From: UBA6136 sp044237765
GTDB taxonomy: Bacteria > Pseudomonadota > Gammaproteobacteria > Methylococcales > Methylococcaceae
NCBI GenBank assembly: GCA_044237765.1
Contig: JBIIEQ010000002.1
Span: 1 to 64,000 of the forward strand
DNA length: 64,000 nucleotides
Reading direction: 5' to 3'
Part shown: piece after piece, positions 24,114 through 33,020 of the stretch
Layout: each line of letters begins with the position of its first letter
How positions within the stretch are numbered: the stretch's first letter is position 1
The notes under the pieces: generated by a model
Seen by the model: the letters and a program-made list of their open reading frames with translations, nothing else
Databases searched by the model: none
What the model was told of the DNA's origin: nothing
Program-made: the position numbers and the translations under genes

Positions 24114-24721
24114 CAGGCAAAACCCTCTCGCCGCTCGCTTTCATGCAAGCATTGGCGAACCGGCGCGAAAGACAATCGATGCAGCGGGCTGGGGCCCATC
24201 GCCGCCAGCGCGGAGCGATGCTGTGCCGTGGGATAGCCCTTGTGGATCGCAAAACCGTAGCCTGGAAATAGCTCTTCAGCGATGGTCATTTCGCGGTCCC
24301 GGAAGACTTTGGCCAGGATGGACGCCGCAGAAATGGCGGGTTCTGTCAGGTCACCGCCAATGATGGCGCGGCTGGGGCAGGGGAGATCTGGGCAACGATT
24401 GCCGTCGATCAGCGCAAGCTCAGGGACAATTTTTAATGAAGCATGTGCCCGTCGCATGGCCAGCATCGTGGCGTGCAGAATGTTGAGTCGGTCGATCTCG
24501 GCAGGCTCTGCGCGCCCGATCGTCCATGCCACGGCTCGCTCCACGATAATCCGGGCCAAGTACTGGCGTTTGTTGGGAGATAGTTTCTTGGAGTCGGTCA
24601 GGCCATCTATCGGCAGTCCGTCATGAGGCAGTATGACGGCGGCGGCAACCACCGCGCCAGCGAGACAGCCTCTGCCTGCTTCATCGAATCCGGCGATCAG
24701 CTGTTCCTGAGATACGGTCAT
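24113..24721 (-). CDS. rnhB: Ribonuclease HII
   Basis: Removes RNA from RNA-DNA hybrids, including single misincorporated ribonucleotides. 202 residues; GFDEAGRGCLAGAV carries the catalytic Asp-Glu pair, ALIDGNR and AAASILAKVFRD-like (SAASILAKVFRDR) supply the other acidic residues. It follows lpxA in the usual order of this conserved cluster, although lpxB is absent between them. Confidence 0.96.
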   Translation of the reverse strand: MTVSQEQLIAGFDEAGRGCLAGAVVAAAVILPHDGLPIDGLTDSKKLSPNKRQYLARIIVERAVAWTIGRAEPAEIDRLNILHATMLAMRRAHASLKIVPELALIDGNRCPDLPCPSRAIIGGDLTEPAISAASILAKVFRDREMTIAEELFPGYGFAIHKGYPTAQHRSALAAMGPSPLHRLSFAPVRQCLHESERREGFA

Positions 24722-24748
24722 CTTTTTCCTCAGGCAATCAGCAGGAAT

Positions 24749-25519
24749 TCAGCGGATAATACTGCGCCCGCTTTGCTGGAGGAATTCGAGCATGGGCAGG
24801 ATTTCCGGCGATTGCTCGGCCATGGCGGCCAGATTTTCGATGGCCTCCTCGAGCTTGAGGCGTGACTTGTAAATCACCTTGAACGCCCGCTTGATCTGCA
24901 GGATGGCTTCCGCGTCATAGCCTCGACGCTCCATGCCGACATTATTGATGCCGCGGGGTTTGGTCGGGCTGCCTCCCACCATGACATAAGGGGGGATGTC
25001 GCGACTGATCACACTGCCCATCCCTGAAAAACTGTGGCGCCCAATCCGGCAGAATTGGTGAACCAGGGAGAATCCGCCCAGGATCGCGTGGTCGTCGACG
25101 CTGACATGTCCCGCAAGTGAAGCGCCATTGGCCATGATGACCCCATCACCGATAACGCAATCATGCGCTACATGGGTGTAGGCCATCAGCAGGTTATCGC
25201 TCCCGATCCGGGTCAGCGATTGGTCCTGAGCCGTTCCACGATGGATGGTGCAGTATTCACGGATGACATTCCGATCACCGATCTCCAGTCGTGTGATTTC
25301 CCCCTGATATTTCTTGTCCTGAGGGTCCTCGCCCACCGAAGCAAACTGGAAGATACGGTTATCCCGTCCTATGCGGCTGGGCCCTTTGATAACAACATGT
25401 GGGCCAACCGTAGTCCCCGACCCAATTTCGACATCATGGCCAATGATGGAGAAAGGGCCGACACTGACATCCTCCGCAAGGATGGCGGCCGGATCAACGA
25501 TCGCGGAGGGATGGATCAA
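24749..25519 (-). CDS. lpxA: UDP-N-acetylglucosamine acyltransferase
   Basis: First step of lipid A synthesis: transfers a 3-hydroxyacyl chain to UDP-GlcNAc. Left-handed beta-helix built of hexapeptide repeats, with the catalytic His in AYTHVAHDCVIGD and the C-terminal helical region. The family N-terminus (IHPSAIVDP) begins directly after a TTG at 25519 that overlaps the fabZ stop (TTGA), so I start there instead of at the earlier in-frame start within fabZ; this gives 256 residues, against 262 in E. coli. Confidence 0.94.
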   Translation of the reverse strand: MIHPSAIVDPAAILAEDVSVGPFSIIGHDVEIGSGTTVGPHVVIKGPSRIGRDNRIFQFASVGEDPQDKKYQGEITRLEIGDRNVIREYCTIHRGTAQDQSLTRIGSDNLLMAYTHVAHDCVIGDGVIMANGASLAGHVSVDDHAILGGFSLVHQFCRIGRHSFSGMGSVISRDIPPYVMVGGSPTKPRGINNVGMERRGYDAEAILQIKRAFKVIYKSRLKLEEAIENLAAMAEQSPEILPMLEFLQQSGRSIIR

Positions 25520-25956
25520 GCGTTCTGCTCCGCGGCCGCGCACATAATTTCTGCGCTGGCCACAAATTCTCCGTCCACCTCGGCGCGACACGCGAAGGCC
25601 CAGATATTTCGCTTATGTCGGAGGTAACAGGCTTCCAGTTTCAGCTGGTCGCCGGGAACCACGGGGCGTTTGAAGCGCGCTTTATCTAGCCCTACCAGGT
25701 AGTAGGTCCGACCCTTCCCCATCAATCCCTCCACCGACCGGCCTGCCAGCAAGCCGGTTGCCTGTGCGAGCGCCTCGATGATGAGCACGCCCGGCATGAT
25801 GGGAACGGCCGGGAAGTGGCCCGTAAAGAAGGGCTCGTTATAAGTGACGTTCTTGATGGCAAGCAGCCGTTTCCCGGGCTCGACCTCAAGTACCCTGTCG
25901 ATCAGCAGAAAAGGGTAACGGTGGGGGAGATATTCCTTGATTTCTTGGATATCCAA
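25516..25956 (-). CDS. fabZ: 3-hydroxyacyl-ACP dehydratase FabZ
   Basis: Hot-dog fold dehydratase of fatty acid synthesis, 146 residues. LPHRYPFLLIDRV, GHFPAVPIMPGVLIIEALAQ (catalytic His and Glu) and KARFKRPVVPGDQL are all family signatures. It competes with LpxA for hydroxyacyl-ACP and is commonly encoded next to lpxA, as here. Confidence 0.97.
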   Translation of the reverse strand: MDIQEIKEYLPHRYPFLLIDRVLEVEPGKRLLAIKNVTYNEPFFTGHFPAVPIMPGVLIIEALAQATGLLAGRSVEGLMGKGRTYYLVGLDKARFKRPVVPGDQLKLEACYLRHKRNIWAFACRAEVDGEFVASAEIMCAAAEQNA

Positions 25957-26013
25957 AAAAGTGGCCTATGAGTGGTGGTTTTTCGAAAATTGGAGGGCGA
26001 TTCCCTTTGGGGC

Positions 26014-26520
26014 TTACTTCTTGCTGCTTCCGCCCAGCTTTTTCTCGACTTGGTCGGTGATGTTGAGACCATCCTTGGCGAAGGCAACGCCATCCACCAG
26101 AATCAGGTCGAAATTCTGTTCCTTGGCCACGCTTTGGATGGCCTCCTGCACCACTTTCTGAATCTTCGCCATTTCCTGGTTGGCGCGCAGGCCATAATCC
26201 TGACGCATTTCGTCCATTGCGCGCTTGAATTCGCGACCCCGGTCGATCAGGTCCTTTTCCGTCTTCCGCTTGTCAGCTTCGCTCATCGTCGCGATATCTT
26301 TTTCGAGTTTTTCCTCAAGCTTTTTCAGCTCCTTCTGTTCGTTGACCAGTTTGGTTTCACGTGGCTGAAATTCCTTTTTCAGTTCAGCTTGTGACTTTTG
26401 GCTTTGAGAAGACTGATCAACCAGCTTGCGCAGGTCTACGACGCCTACCTTCAGTTCGGCCGCGGTCAGACCGCTGCTCAGCAAGAGACCGCAGAATGCA
26501 ACAAGAAATTTTTTTGACAT
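26014..26520 (-). CDS. skp: Periplasmic chaperone Skp/OmpH
   Basis: 168 residues: signal peptide (1-20, FLVAFCGLLLSSGLTAA), then KVGVVDLRKLVDQS and a long charged coiled coil (about 40-125), the tentacle region that holds unfolded outer-membrane proteins, ending in the conserved NFDLILVDGVAFA block. It precedes fabZ by 57 bases; in most gammaproteobacteria lpxD lies between them and bamA precedes skp. Confidence 0.92.
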   Translation of the reverse strand: MSKKFLVAFCGLLLSSGLTAAELKVGVVDLRKLVDQSSQSQKSQAELKKEFQPRETKLVNEQKELKKLEEKLEKDIATMSEADKRKTEKDLIDRGREFKRAMDEMRQDYGLRANQEMAKIQKVVQEAIQSVAKEQNFDLILVDGVAFAKDGLNITDQVEKKLGGSSKK

Positions 26521-26610
26521 GTGTAAGTACCCGGAAAGATTGTTCGAGTTAGGCCTGGCGCTCTGTCATCCGCCCGTATTCATGAGCGGGTTTCAACAAA
26601 GCCTCTGCGG

Positions 26611-26616
26611 ATTATA
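26611..26616 (-). promoter_or_regulatory. Candidate -10 element for skp-fabZ-lpxA
   Basis: TATAAT read on the minus strand, about 90 bases before the skp start; no convincing -35 at the standard distance. A TATAAT on the plus strand at 26726-26731 could serve the ABC transporter. The rest of the 287-base divergent region shows nothing else I can name. Confidence 0.3.
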
Positions 26617-26807
26617 CAAGAAGCGCGAGTCACCGGAGGGAGTGTCATGCGTGATGCAGGGCTGTCATGCTCCATGGTGAAGTGGGATTTGCGACTGGCT
26701 TCATCGAGGCCGGGACCAGTCCGGATATAATGGAGGCTTGATTCATGGGCTGGGCGGTTTCTTCTGATAGGGGTGCCAGGGTGGCGTTATTACTCTCCAA
26801 GGCGAGC

Positions 26808-28961
26808 ATGCCCCATAGGAAAGCGGTTTTTTTTGCCGTATTGCTGAGCATGACAGGATGCGGAAGCCCGCCCAATAATCCCTATCCGGCCTCTGAAGCC
26901 CGGGACAATACCCTCTATACCTCGTTTGAGGAGCGACCCAAGCACCTTGACCCGGCACGGGCCTACAGTGCCAATGAGTACGAGTTTATTGCCCAGATCT
27001 ACGAACCGCCTCTGCAGTACGCCTATCTGAAACGGCCCTATCAACTGGAACCGCTCGCAGCCCAGGAGCTACCCGAAGCAAGTTACCTGGATGCGAAAGG
27101 CCAGCCCCTGCCGGAGAATGCTCCGGCCGAGAAGATAGCTTTCAGTGTCTATGAAATCCGGCTTCGACACGACCTGCGTTATCAACCCCACCCTGCCTTT
27201 GCCCAAGATTCCGCAGGGCATTACCGTTATCATGCGCTCTCACTCGGAGAGCTCGAATCTATCCGGACGTTGGCCGATTTCAAGGAAACTGATGATCGAC
27301 CCGTGACCGCCGCCGACTATCTCTATCAGATCAAGCGCCTGGTCCATCCGCAAACCCATTCACCGATAGCCGAGTTGATGGGTGACTACATCGTTGGCCT
27401 GCGTGAACTGGGCGAACGTTTTACCAAGGAGTTTGATCGGCGCGCGGTCAATGCCGGCTGGTTTGATCTTCGCGATTTTCCGCTGGAGGGGGTCGAGGTG
27501 GTGGATGAGCATCGCTTACGTATCCGGCTCCATGGCAAATATCCGCAGTTTCGCTTCTGGTTGGCGATGCCTTTTTTTGCGCCGATGCCTTGGGAGGCCG
27601 ATGCCTTTTACTCCCAGCCGGGACTGGTTGAGCGAAATATCAGCCTTGACTGGTATCCGGTGGGCTCGGGTCCCTATCAGTTGGTCGAAAACAACCCAAA
27701 CCGGCGCATGGTTCTGGAGCGCAATCCGAACTTCCACGAAGAGCGTTATCCGCTGGCGGGCGAGCCCGATGATGCGTCTAGCGGTCTGCTGGCCGATGCC
27801 GGTCAGCGTTTGCCGCTGATCGACCGAGTCATCTTCTTACTGGAAAAGGAGACCATTCCCTACTGGAGCAAATTCCTGCAGGGTTATTATGATGCCTCCG
27901 GACTCGCCTCCGACAATTTCGATCAGGCCATCCAGTTCAGCGGGGTAGGCAATGCCGAGCTGACACCCGAGATGAAAGCGCGAGGTATCGAGCTGAAAAC
28001 TGCGGTCAGCGCCTCGATTCACTACCTGGGGTTCAATATGCTGGATCCGGTGGTGGGGGGTCTTGGCGAAGCCAAATCGAAATTGCGTCAGGCCATCAGC
28101 ATTGCCATTGATGAGGAGGAATTCATTGCCATCTTCATGAATGGGCGAGGCATCGCGGCGCAAGGACTGTTGCCGCCCGGACTGTTCGGGTTTCAGCCCG
28201 GGGCAGAGGGCATCAACCCTTATGTCTATGACTGGGTGGATAGTGAGCCGCGCAGAAAGCCGATAGAAGAAGCCAAAAAATTGATGGCCGACGCGGGTTA
28301 TTCGGACGGAATCGATCATGCGACTGGTAAGCCGTTGGTGCTGTTTCTCGACACCACTTCTTCCGGCGTCGACGATAAACCGACGCTCAACTGGTACCGC
28401 AAGCAACTGGCCAAGCTGGGTATTCAGCTTGTCTTGCGGACCACGGATTACAATCAGTTCCAGCAGAAGATGGCCAACGGCAATGCCCAGCTGTTTCGTT
28501 GGGGCTGGAACGCCGATTATCCCGATCCCGAGAATTTCTTCTTCCTGTTGTTCGGCGACAATGCCAAGGTTGGTTCGGGGGGAGAGAATGCCGCTAATTA
28601 CCGTAATCCGGAGTTTGACCGGCTGTTCAGAATCATGAGAAATCAGGCGGATGGACCTGAGCGAATGGCGCTGATTAGGCAGATGCAGGACATCCTGCGA
28701 CATGATGCACCCTGGGTTTTCGGGGTTCACCCGAAGAGCTTCAGTCTGCGGCATGAGTGGTACAGGAATTTCAAGCCCAACTTGATGGCCAACAACGGCC
28801 TCAAATATCTTCGAATCGACGGTATGTTGCGGGCAGCCCGAAGACTGCGATGGAATCAGCCTGTTTACTGGCCTCTGGGATTGGCGTTCGCCGGGCTGGT
28901 CGCGCTCGTCACTCCCGCCTGGCTGCTCTATCGCCGTCGTCAGAGGTCTTCCGCCCTATGA
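26808..28961 (+). CDS. Oligopeptide-type ABC transporter, substrate-binding lipoprotein with C-terminal membrane anchor
   Basis: SBP family 5 protein of about 717 residues: TSFEERPKHLDPARAYSANEYEF at the mature N-terminus, then a peptide-binding fold with SGPYQLVEN, GFNML and RWGWNADYPDPENFFFLLFG. The start at 26808 gives a lipoprotein signal (MPHRK, hydrophobic run, MTGC lipobox). An ATG at 26745 has a good GGAGG 8 bases before it and would add 21 residues; I prefer 26808 for the signal peptide, but this is open. Unusually, a hydrophobic helix followed by RRRQR (last 35 residues) would also tether the C-terminus. It overlaps the next gene by ATGA. Confidence 0.85.
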   Translation: MPHRKAVFFAVLLSMTGCGSPPNNPYPASEARDNTLYTSFEERPKHLDPARAYSANEYEFIAQIYEPPLQYAYLKRPYQLEPLAAQELPEASYLDAKGQPLPENAPAEKIAFSVYEIRLRHDLRYQPHPAFAQDSAGHYRYHALSLGELESIRTLADFKETDDRPVTAADYLYQIKRLVHPQTHSPIAELMGDYIVGLRELGERFTKEFDRRAVNAGWFDLRDFPLEGVEVVDEHRLRIRLHGKYPQFRFWLAMPFFAPMPWEADAFYSQPGLVERNISLDWYPVGSGPYQLVENNPNRRMVLERNPNFHEERYPLAGEPDDASSGLLADAGQRLPLIDRVIFLLEKETIPYWSKFLQGYYDASGLASDNFDQAIQFSGVGNAELTPEMKARGIELKTAVSASIHYLGFNMLDPVVGGLGEAKSKLRQAISIAIDEEEFIAIFMNGRGIAAQGLLPPGLFGFQPGAEGINPYVYDWVDSEPRRKPIEEAKKLMADAGYSDGIDHATGKPLVLFLDTTSSGVDDKPTLNWYRKQLAKLGIQLVLRTTDYNQFQQKMANGNAQLFRWGWNADYPDPENFFFLLFGDNAKVGSGGENAANYRNPEFDRLFRIMRNQADGPERMALIRQMQDILRHDAPWVFGVHPKSFSLRHEWYRNFKPNLMANNGLKYLRIDGMLRAARRLRWNQPVYWPLGLAFAGLVALVTPAWLLYRRRQRSSAL

Positions 28962-29935
28962 TCGATTACATCATTCGCCGGCTGCTCTATGCCCTGCCTT
29001 TGCTGCTCGGCATCAATGTGCTCACCTTCGTGTTGTTTTTCGTTGTCAACACGCCCGAGGACATGGCGCGTATGCATCTGGGGCAAAAGCATGTCACGTC
29101 AGAGGCCATCGAAAAATGGAAGCATGAGCGCGGTTACGATCAGTCGCTTTTCTGGAATGGTCAGGCCGAAGGTGTCCGGCGGGTGACGCAGACCATCTTT
29201 TATCAGAAGTCGCTGGGTCTCTTCCTCTTTCGCTTTGGCCGCTCCGATGGGGGGCGTGATATTGGCGCCGATATTGGCCAACGCATGTGGCCCTCACTCG
29301 CCATTGCGATCCCGTCTCTGATCGTGGGTCTGGCCGTGCATATCGGGTTTGCCCTGCTGCTGGTTTTTTTTCGTCTGACTTATCTGGAATTCTGGGGCGT
29401 CGCCCTTTGTGTGGCCTTGATGTCGATCTCCACGTTGTTCTACATCATCGGGGGGCAGTTTTTGGTCGGCAAGCTCCTGCAATTGACGCCCATATCCGGT
29501 TATGACGGAGGCTGGAATGCTGTGAGGTTCATCATTTTGCCCGTGGTGATCGGCACCATGGCGGGCTTGGGTTCTGGGGTGCGTTGGTACCGGACTCTGT
29601 TTCTGGAAGAGGTCGAAAAGGATTATGTAAGGACGGCGCGTGCCAAGGGTCTTTCCGAGGCGCGTGTCCTGTTTTCCCATGTGCTGAAAAACGCCATGAT
29701 CCCGATACTCACCGGTGTCGTCGTGGTGCTGCCGTTGCTTTTCACCGGGAGTCTGATTACCGAGTCCTTCTTTGCCATTCCGGGTTTGGGCAGTTACACC
29801 ATCGACGCGATCAATCAGCAGGATTTTGCCATCGTCCGCTCCATGGTATTTCTGGGCTCGGTGCTCTACATCATTGGGCTGTTGCTGACAGATATCTCCT
29901 ACACGCTGGTGGATCCTCGCGTGAAGCTGAGTTGA
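28958..29935 (+). CDS. Oligopeptide-type ABC transporter permease, DppB/YejB-like
   Basis: 325 residues; start ATG at 28958 overlaps the binding-protein stop, which fixes it. N-terminal MIDYIIRRLLYALPLLLGINVLTFVLFF is the classical DppB/OppB first helix, followed by a periplasmic loop and the five-helix permease domain with the cytoplasmic coupling loop DYVRTARAKGLSEARVLFSHVLKNA. Partner of the next gene in forming the membrane channel. Confidence 0.93.
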   Translation: MIDYIIRRLLYALPLLLGINVLTFVLFFVVNTPEDMARMHLGQKHVTSEAIEKWKHERGYDQSLFWNGQAEGVRRVTQTIFYQKSLGLFLFRFGRSDGGRDIGADIGQRMWPSLAIAIPSLIVGLAVHIGFALLLVFFRLTYLEFWGVALCVALMSISTLFYIIGGQFLVGKLLQLTPISGYDGGWNAVRFIILPVVIGTMAGLGSGVRWYRTLFLEEVEKDYVRTARAKGLSEARVLFSHVLKNAMIPILTGVVVVLPLLFTGSLITESFFAIPGLGSYTIDAINQQDFAIVRSMVFLGSVLYIIGLLLTDISYTLVDPRVKLS

Positions 29936-29938
29936 ATC

Positions 29939-31333
29939 ATGCCTGTACTGCTGCCAACCGATATCCTCTTTTTGCTGATGCTGCTGGGGCTTGCGGCCCT
30001 GGTGGTCTATACGCTTCGACAGGAACATTTGCGTCGGCCATGGCGCAGTGTGATACGGAGCCGCAGCGCCATGATTTCGCTGGTGATCCTGCTGGTGTAC
30101 CTGCTGATTGCCCTGCTGGACTCCATTCGCATTCCAGTCAGTTCGAATGCTCACCTAAATTCCATCTCTGCCCCGATCGGCGAACCCGTCACGCTGCTGG
30201 ATTTCGGACTGGGCAGGATTCGCGATGCACAGGAAAAGACCTACTCCGCCCCTCTGGCGGTGGTAGCCCATGCCCGTGAGATGATCCGGCAACCCGATGG
30301 TCGCGAAGCATGGACTTACCCCAGGCTACAGTTTGGTGGTCGTCATCTGGCCAACCCGGAACAGCAGCATGCAAGTGACCTGATTCGGCGAACCGCGCTC
30401 GGCCTGGTGGTCGGGATTGCAGGTTGGGCCTTGCTGACAGGGTTTCTCGCGCTGGTGCTGACCCGCCGTCGCTCCGATCCGATGGATTTTTTGCGATTGG
30501 CTTGGCGTGGCGAGACCGAACTGCCCTGGCGAGCCGTTTTGCTTACTCTGCTGGTGATCAGTCTGCTGGCCGGCGTGCTGGTGGCCCTATGCCAGGCCTA
30601 TCATGTTCTCGGCACTGGCAAGGTCGGTGAAGATGTCCTTTATCAGAGCCTCAAGAGCATCCGCACCGGGGTTCTGATCGGAACCTTGACCACCGTTGCC
30701 ACCCTCCCGCTGGCGTTGGTGCTCGGCATACTCGCGGGTTACTACCGCGGGTGGGTCGATGACCTCATCCAGTATCTCTACACGACGCTCAATTCCGTTC
30801 CTGGGGTGTTGTTGATCGCGGCGGCCATGCTGGTGATGCAGTCCTACATGGCAAGACATGAGGCGGAATTCGCCAGTCTGGCGACCCGGGCCGATTTTCG
30901 TCTCCTGGCGCTGTGTCTCATTCTGGGCATGACCTCCTGGACCGGGCTGTGCCGGTTGCTGCGCGCCGAGACGCTGAAGCTGCGTGAACTGGAATATGTT
31001 CAGGCGGCAAGGGTGCTGGGCGTCAGTCAGGGCATGATTCTGTTCCGGCACATTCTGCCCAATCTGTTTCATCTTGTACTGATTTCCGTTGCGCTGGATT
31101 TCAGCTCGCTGGTACTGGCCGAGGCGGTGCTGTCCTATGTCAATATTGGGGTCGATCCCACTACGGAGTCCTGGGGCAACATGATCAATGGCGCACGCCT
31201 GGAAATGGCCCGCGAACCGGTCGTCTGGTGGTCGCTGGCCTCGGCATTCATCTTCATGTTCGCCCTGGTGCTGCCAGCCAATCTTTTTGCCGATGCCGTG
31301 CGGGACGCTTTCGATCCCCGGCGGGCCGAATGA
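29939..31333 (+). CDS. Oligopeptide-type ABC transporter permease, DppC/YejE-like, enlarged
   Basis: 464 residues, against about 300-340 for usual DppC/YejE. The permease core is at the C-terminal end (about 235-460) with the coupling loop EYVQAARVLGVSQGMILFRHILPN. Before it come helices at about 5-25 and 45-62, a hydrophilic stretch of about 95 residues that would be periplasmic, and two further helices (about 155-175 and 198-218). The extra part lies between the first helices and the core. It starts 3 bases after the previous stop and overlaps the ATPase gene. Confidence 0.88.
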   Translation: MPVLLPTDILFLLMLLGLAALVVYTLRQEHLRRPWRSVIRSRSAMISLVILLVYLLIALLDSIRIPVSSNAHLNSISAPIGEPVTLLDFGLGRIRDAQEKTYSAPLAVVAHAREMIRQPDGREAWTYPRLQFGGRHLANPEQQHASDLIRRTALGLVVGIAGWALLTGFLALVLTRRRSDPMDFLRLAWRGETELPWRAVLLTLLVISLLAGVLVALCQAYHVLGTGKVGEDVLYQSLKSIRTGVLIGTLTTVATLPLALVLGILAGYYRGWVDDLIQYLYTTLNSVPGVLLIAAAMLVMQSYMARHEAEFASLATRADFRLLALCLILGMTSWTGLCRLLRAETLKLRELEYVQAARVLGVSQGMILFRHILPNLFHLVLISVALDFSSLVLAEAVLSYVNIGVDPTTESWGNMINGARLEMAREPVVWWSLASAFIFMFALVLPANLFADAVRDAFDPRRAE

Positions 31334-33012
31334 CCTTTGCCGCGTCAACGATGGCAACAACGGCGAGTTCACCGCTACTGTCGGTGACGGACCTGCGTGT
31401 CGCGTTTCGGCAGGGGCAGGATTGGGTGCCGGCGGTCGCGGGCGTGTCATTTGAAATTCCCAAGGGCGGGAGCTTTGCCCTGGTCGGCGAATCCGGGTCG
31501 GGTAAATCCGTTACGGCGCTGTCGGTGATGCGTTTGTTGCCGCAAAACGGGCAGCTTCAGGGGGGGCGGGTAAGTCTCAATGGGACCGATGTATTCGGTC
31601 TCGCTGAACGGGACATGAGCTCGATACGCGGCGGCAAGATCGGCATCGTTTTCCAGGATCCGATGACCTCGCTCAATCCGGTATTGACCATAGGCCGGCA
31701 GATCGGCGAGACCCTGGTGCTGCATTGCGGGCTCAAGGGAGCGGGGTTGCGGCGAAGGGCGATGGAGTTGCTCGATCAGGTCGGTTTGCCGGATCCGGCC
31801 CGCCATCTGGACGAGTACCCGCACCAGCTTTCCGGCGGAATGCGCCAGCGAGCCATGATTGCGCAGGCTTTGGCCGGTGAGCCGGAACTCTTGATCGCCG
31901 ACGAACCCACGACCGCGCTGGATGTGACCTTGCAGGCGCAGATCCTGGAGTTGCTGCGTCGCCTACGGAAGGAGACCGGCATGGCCTTGTGGCTGATTAC
32001 CCACGATTTCGGCACGGTCGCGGAAGTGGCGGATCGGATTGCCGCCATGCGTGCTGGGGTACTGATTGAAACCAGTGGACCAGAATTCTTTGATGGACCA
32101 CAACATCCTTACAGTCGGGAATTGTTGAATGCAATGCCTCGGCTGGAAGCCTGTTTGCAGCGGGAATCCCCGGTCGAAGCAGAGTCTGCTCCGGCCCAGG
32201 CCCCGCCGCTGCTGGATGTGCGTGACTTCAGGGTCTACTACCCGATCAGAGAGGGAATTTTTCAGCGAACCGTGGATCAGGTCCGGGCCGTCGACGGCGT
32301 CTCGTTCCAGCTTGAGCGGGGTGAAACGCTGGCGCTCGTGGGCGAGTCGGGCTGCGGCAAGACCACGCTGGGCAAGGCCCTGCTCAATCTCGTCCCGGCG
32401 ACGAGTGGGGAGGTGCGGCTAGATGGCGTCAAGATCACAGGTCAGATGGGCGGCGCCAGGCACGAGGCACAGGCCGGCCTTCAGATTGTGTTTCAAGACC
32501 CATATTCGTCGATGAATCCCAGGATGGTAGTTGGCAATATTCTCGAAGAGGGACTGCGGGCGCAGCGGCTCCGAATGACGCCGGCTGAGCGTCGCGAGAA
32601 AGTGGAGGCATTGTTGCTGGCGGTGGGGTTGCCGGTATCGTCCCGGGGCCGTTATCCACATGAGTTTTCAGGTGGACAGCGCCAGCGGCTCTGTATCGCG
32701 AGGGCGCTGGCGGTGGAGCCCAGACTCGTGATTTGCGACGAGCCGACCAGCGCCCTGGATGTCTCTGTTCAGGCTCAGGTGATTCGGTTATTACAGGAGT
32801 TGCAGGACCGCCACGGACTCAGCTATCTCTTCATTACTCACGATCTTGCGGTCGTGTCGGAATTGGCTGACCGGGTAGCTGTCATGCACTCCGGCAGAAT
32901 CGTCGAAACGGGAAAAACCCGCCAAGTACTGTTCAATCCCGAAAACGACTATACCCGCCGGCTGCTAGCGGCCTTGCCCAAGTTGCACAAGAGCGCCCGG
33001 ACGAATTTTTGA
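31330..33012 (+). CDS. ABC transporter ATPase with two nucleotide-binding domains, YejF-like
   Basis: 560 residues. First ABC domain about 15-265 (Walker A GESGSGKS, signature LSGGMRQR, Walker B LLIADEPTTALD); second about 290-555 (GESGCGKT, FSGGQRQR, LVICDEPTSALD). It is therefore a DppD-DppF fusion as in YejF. The start at 31330 overlaps the permease stop (ATGA), preferred over an upstream in-frame start inside the permease. Powers uptake through the two preceding permeases. The ligand is probably peptide-like but is not known. Confidence 0.93.
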   Translation: MTFAASTMATTASSPLLSVTDLRVAFRQGQDWVPAVAGVSFEIPKGGSFALVGESGSGKSVTALSVMRLLPQNGQLQGGRVSLNGTDVFGLAERDMSSIRGGKIGIVFQDPMTSLNPVLTIGRQIGETLVLHCGLKGAGLRRRAMELLDQVGLPDPARHLDEYPHQLSGGMRQRAMIAQALAGEPELLIADEPTTALDVTLQAQILELLRRLRKETGMALWLITHDFGTVAEVADRIAAMRAGVLIETSGPEFFDGPQHPYSRELLNAMPRLEACLQRESPVEAESAPAQAPPLLDVRDFRVYYPIREGIFQRTVDQVRAVDGVSFQLERGETLALVGESGCGKTTLGKALLNLVPATSGEVRLDGVKITGQMGGARHEAQAGLQIVFQDPYSSMNPRMVVGNILEEGLRAQRLRMTPAERREKVEALLLAVGLPVSSRGRYPHEFSGGQRQRLCIARALAVEPRLVICDEPTSALDVSVQAQVIRLLQELQDRHGLSYLFITHDLAVVSELADRVAVMHSGRIVETGKTRQVLFNPENDYTRRLLAALPKLHKSARTNF

Positions 33013-33020
33013 TTTGCGGC

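Noticed and set aside
29294..30154. A 286-codon open frame antisense to the two permease genes
   Set aside because: Very rich in Gln, His and Arg, the mirror of hydrophobic codons; no ribosome-binding site or family signature.
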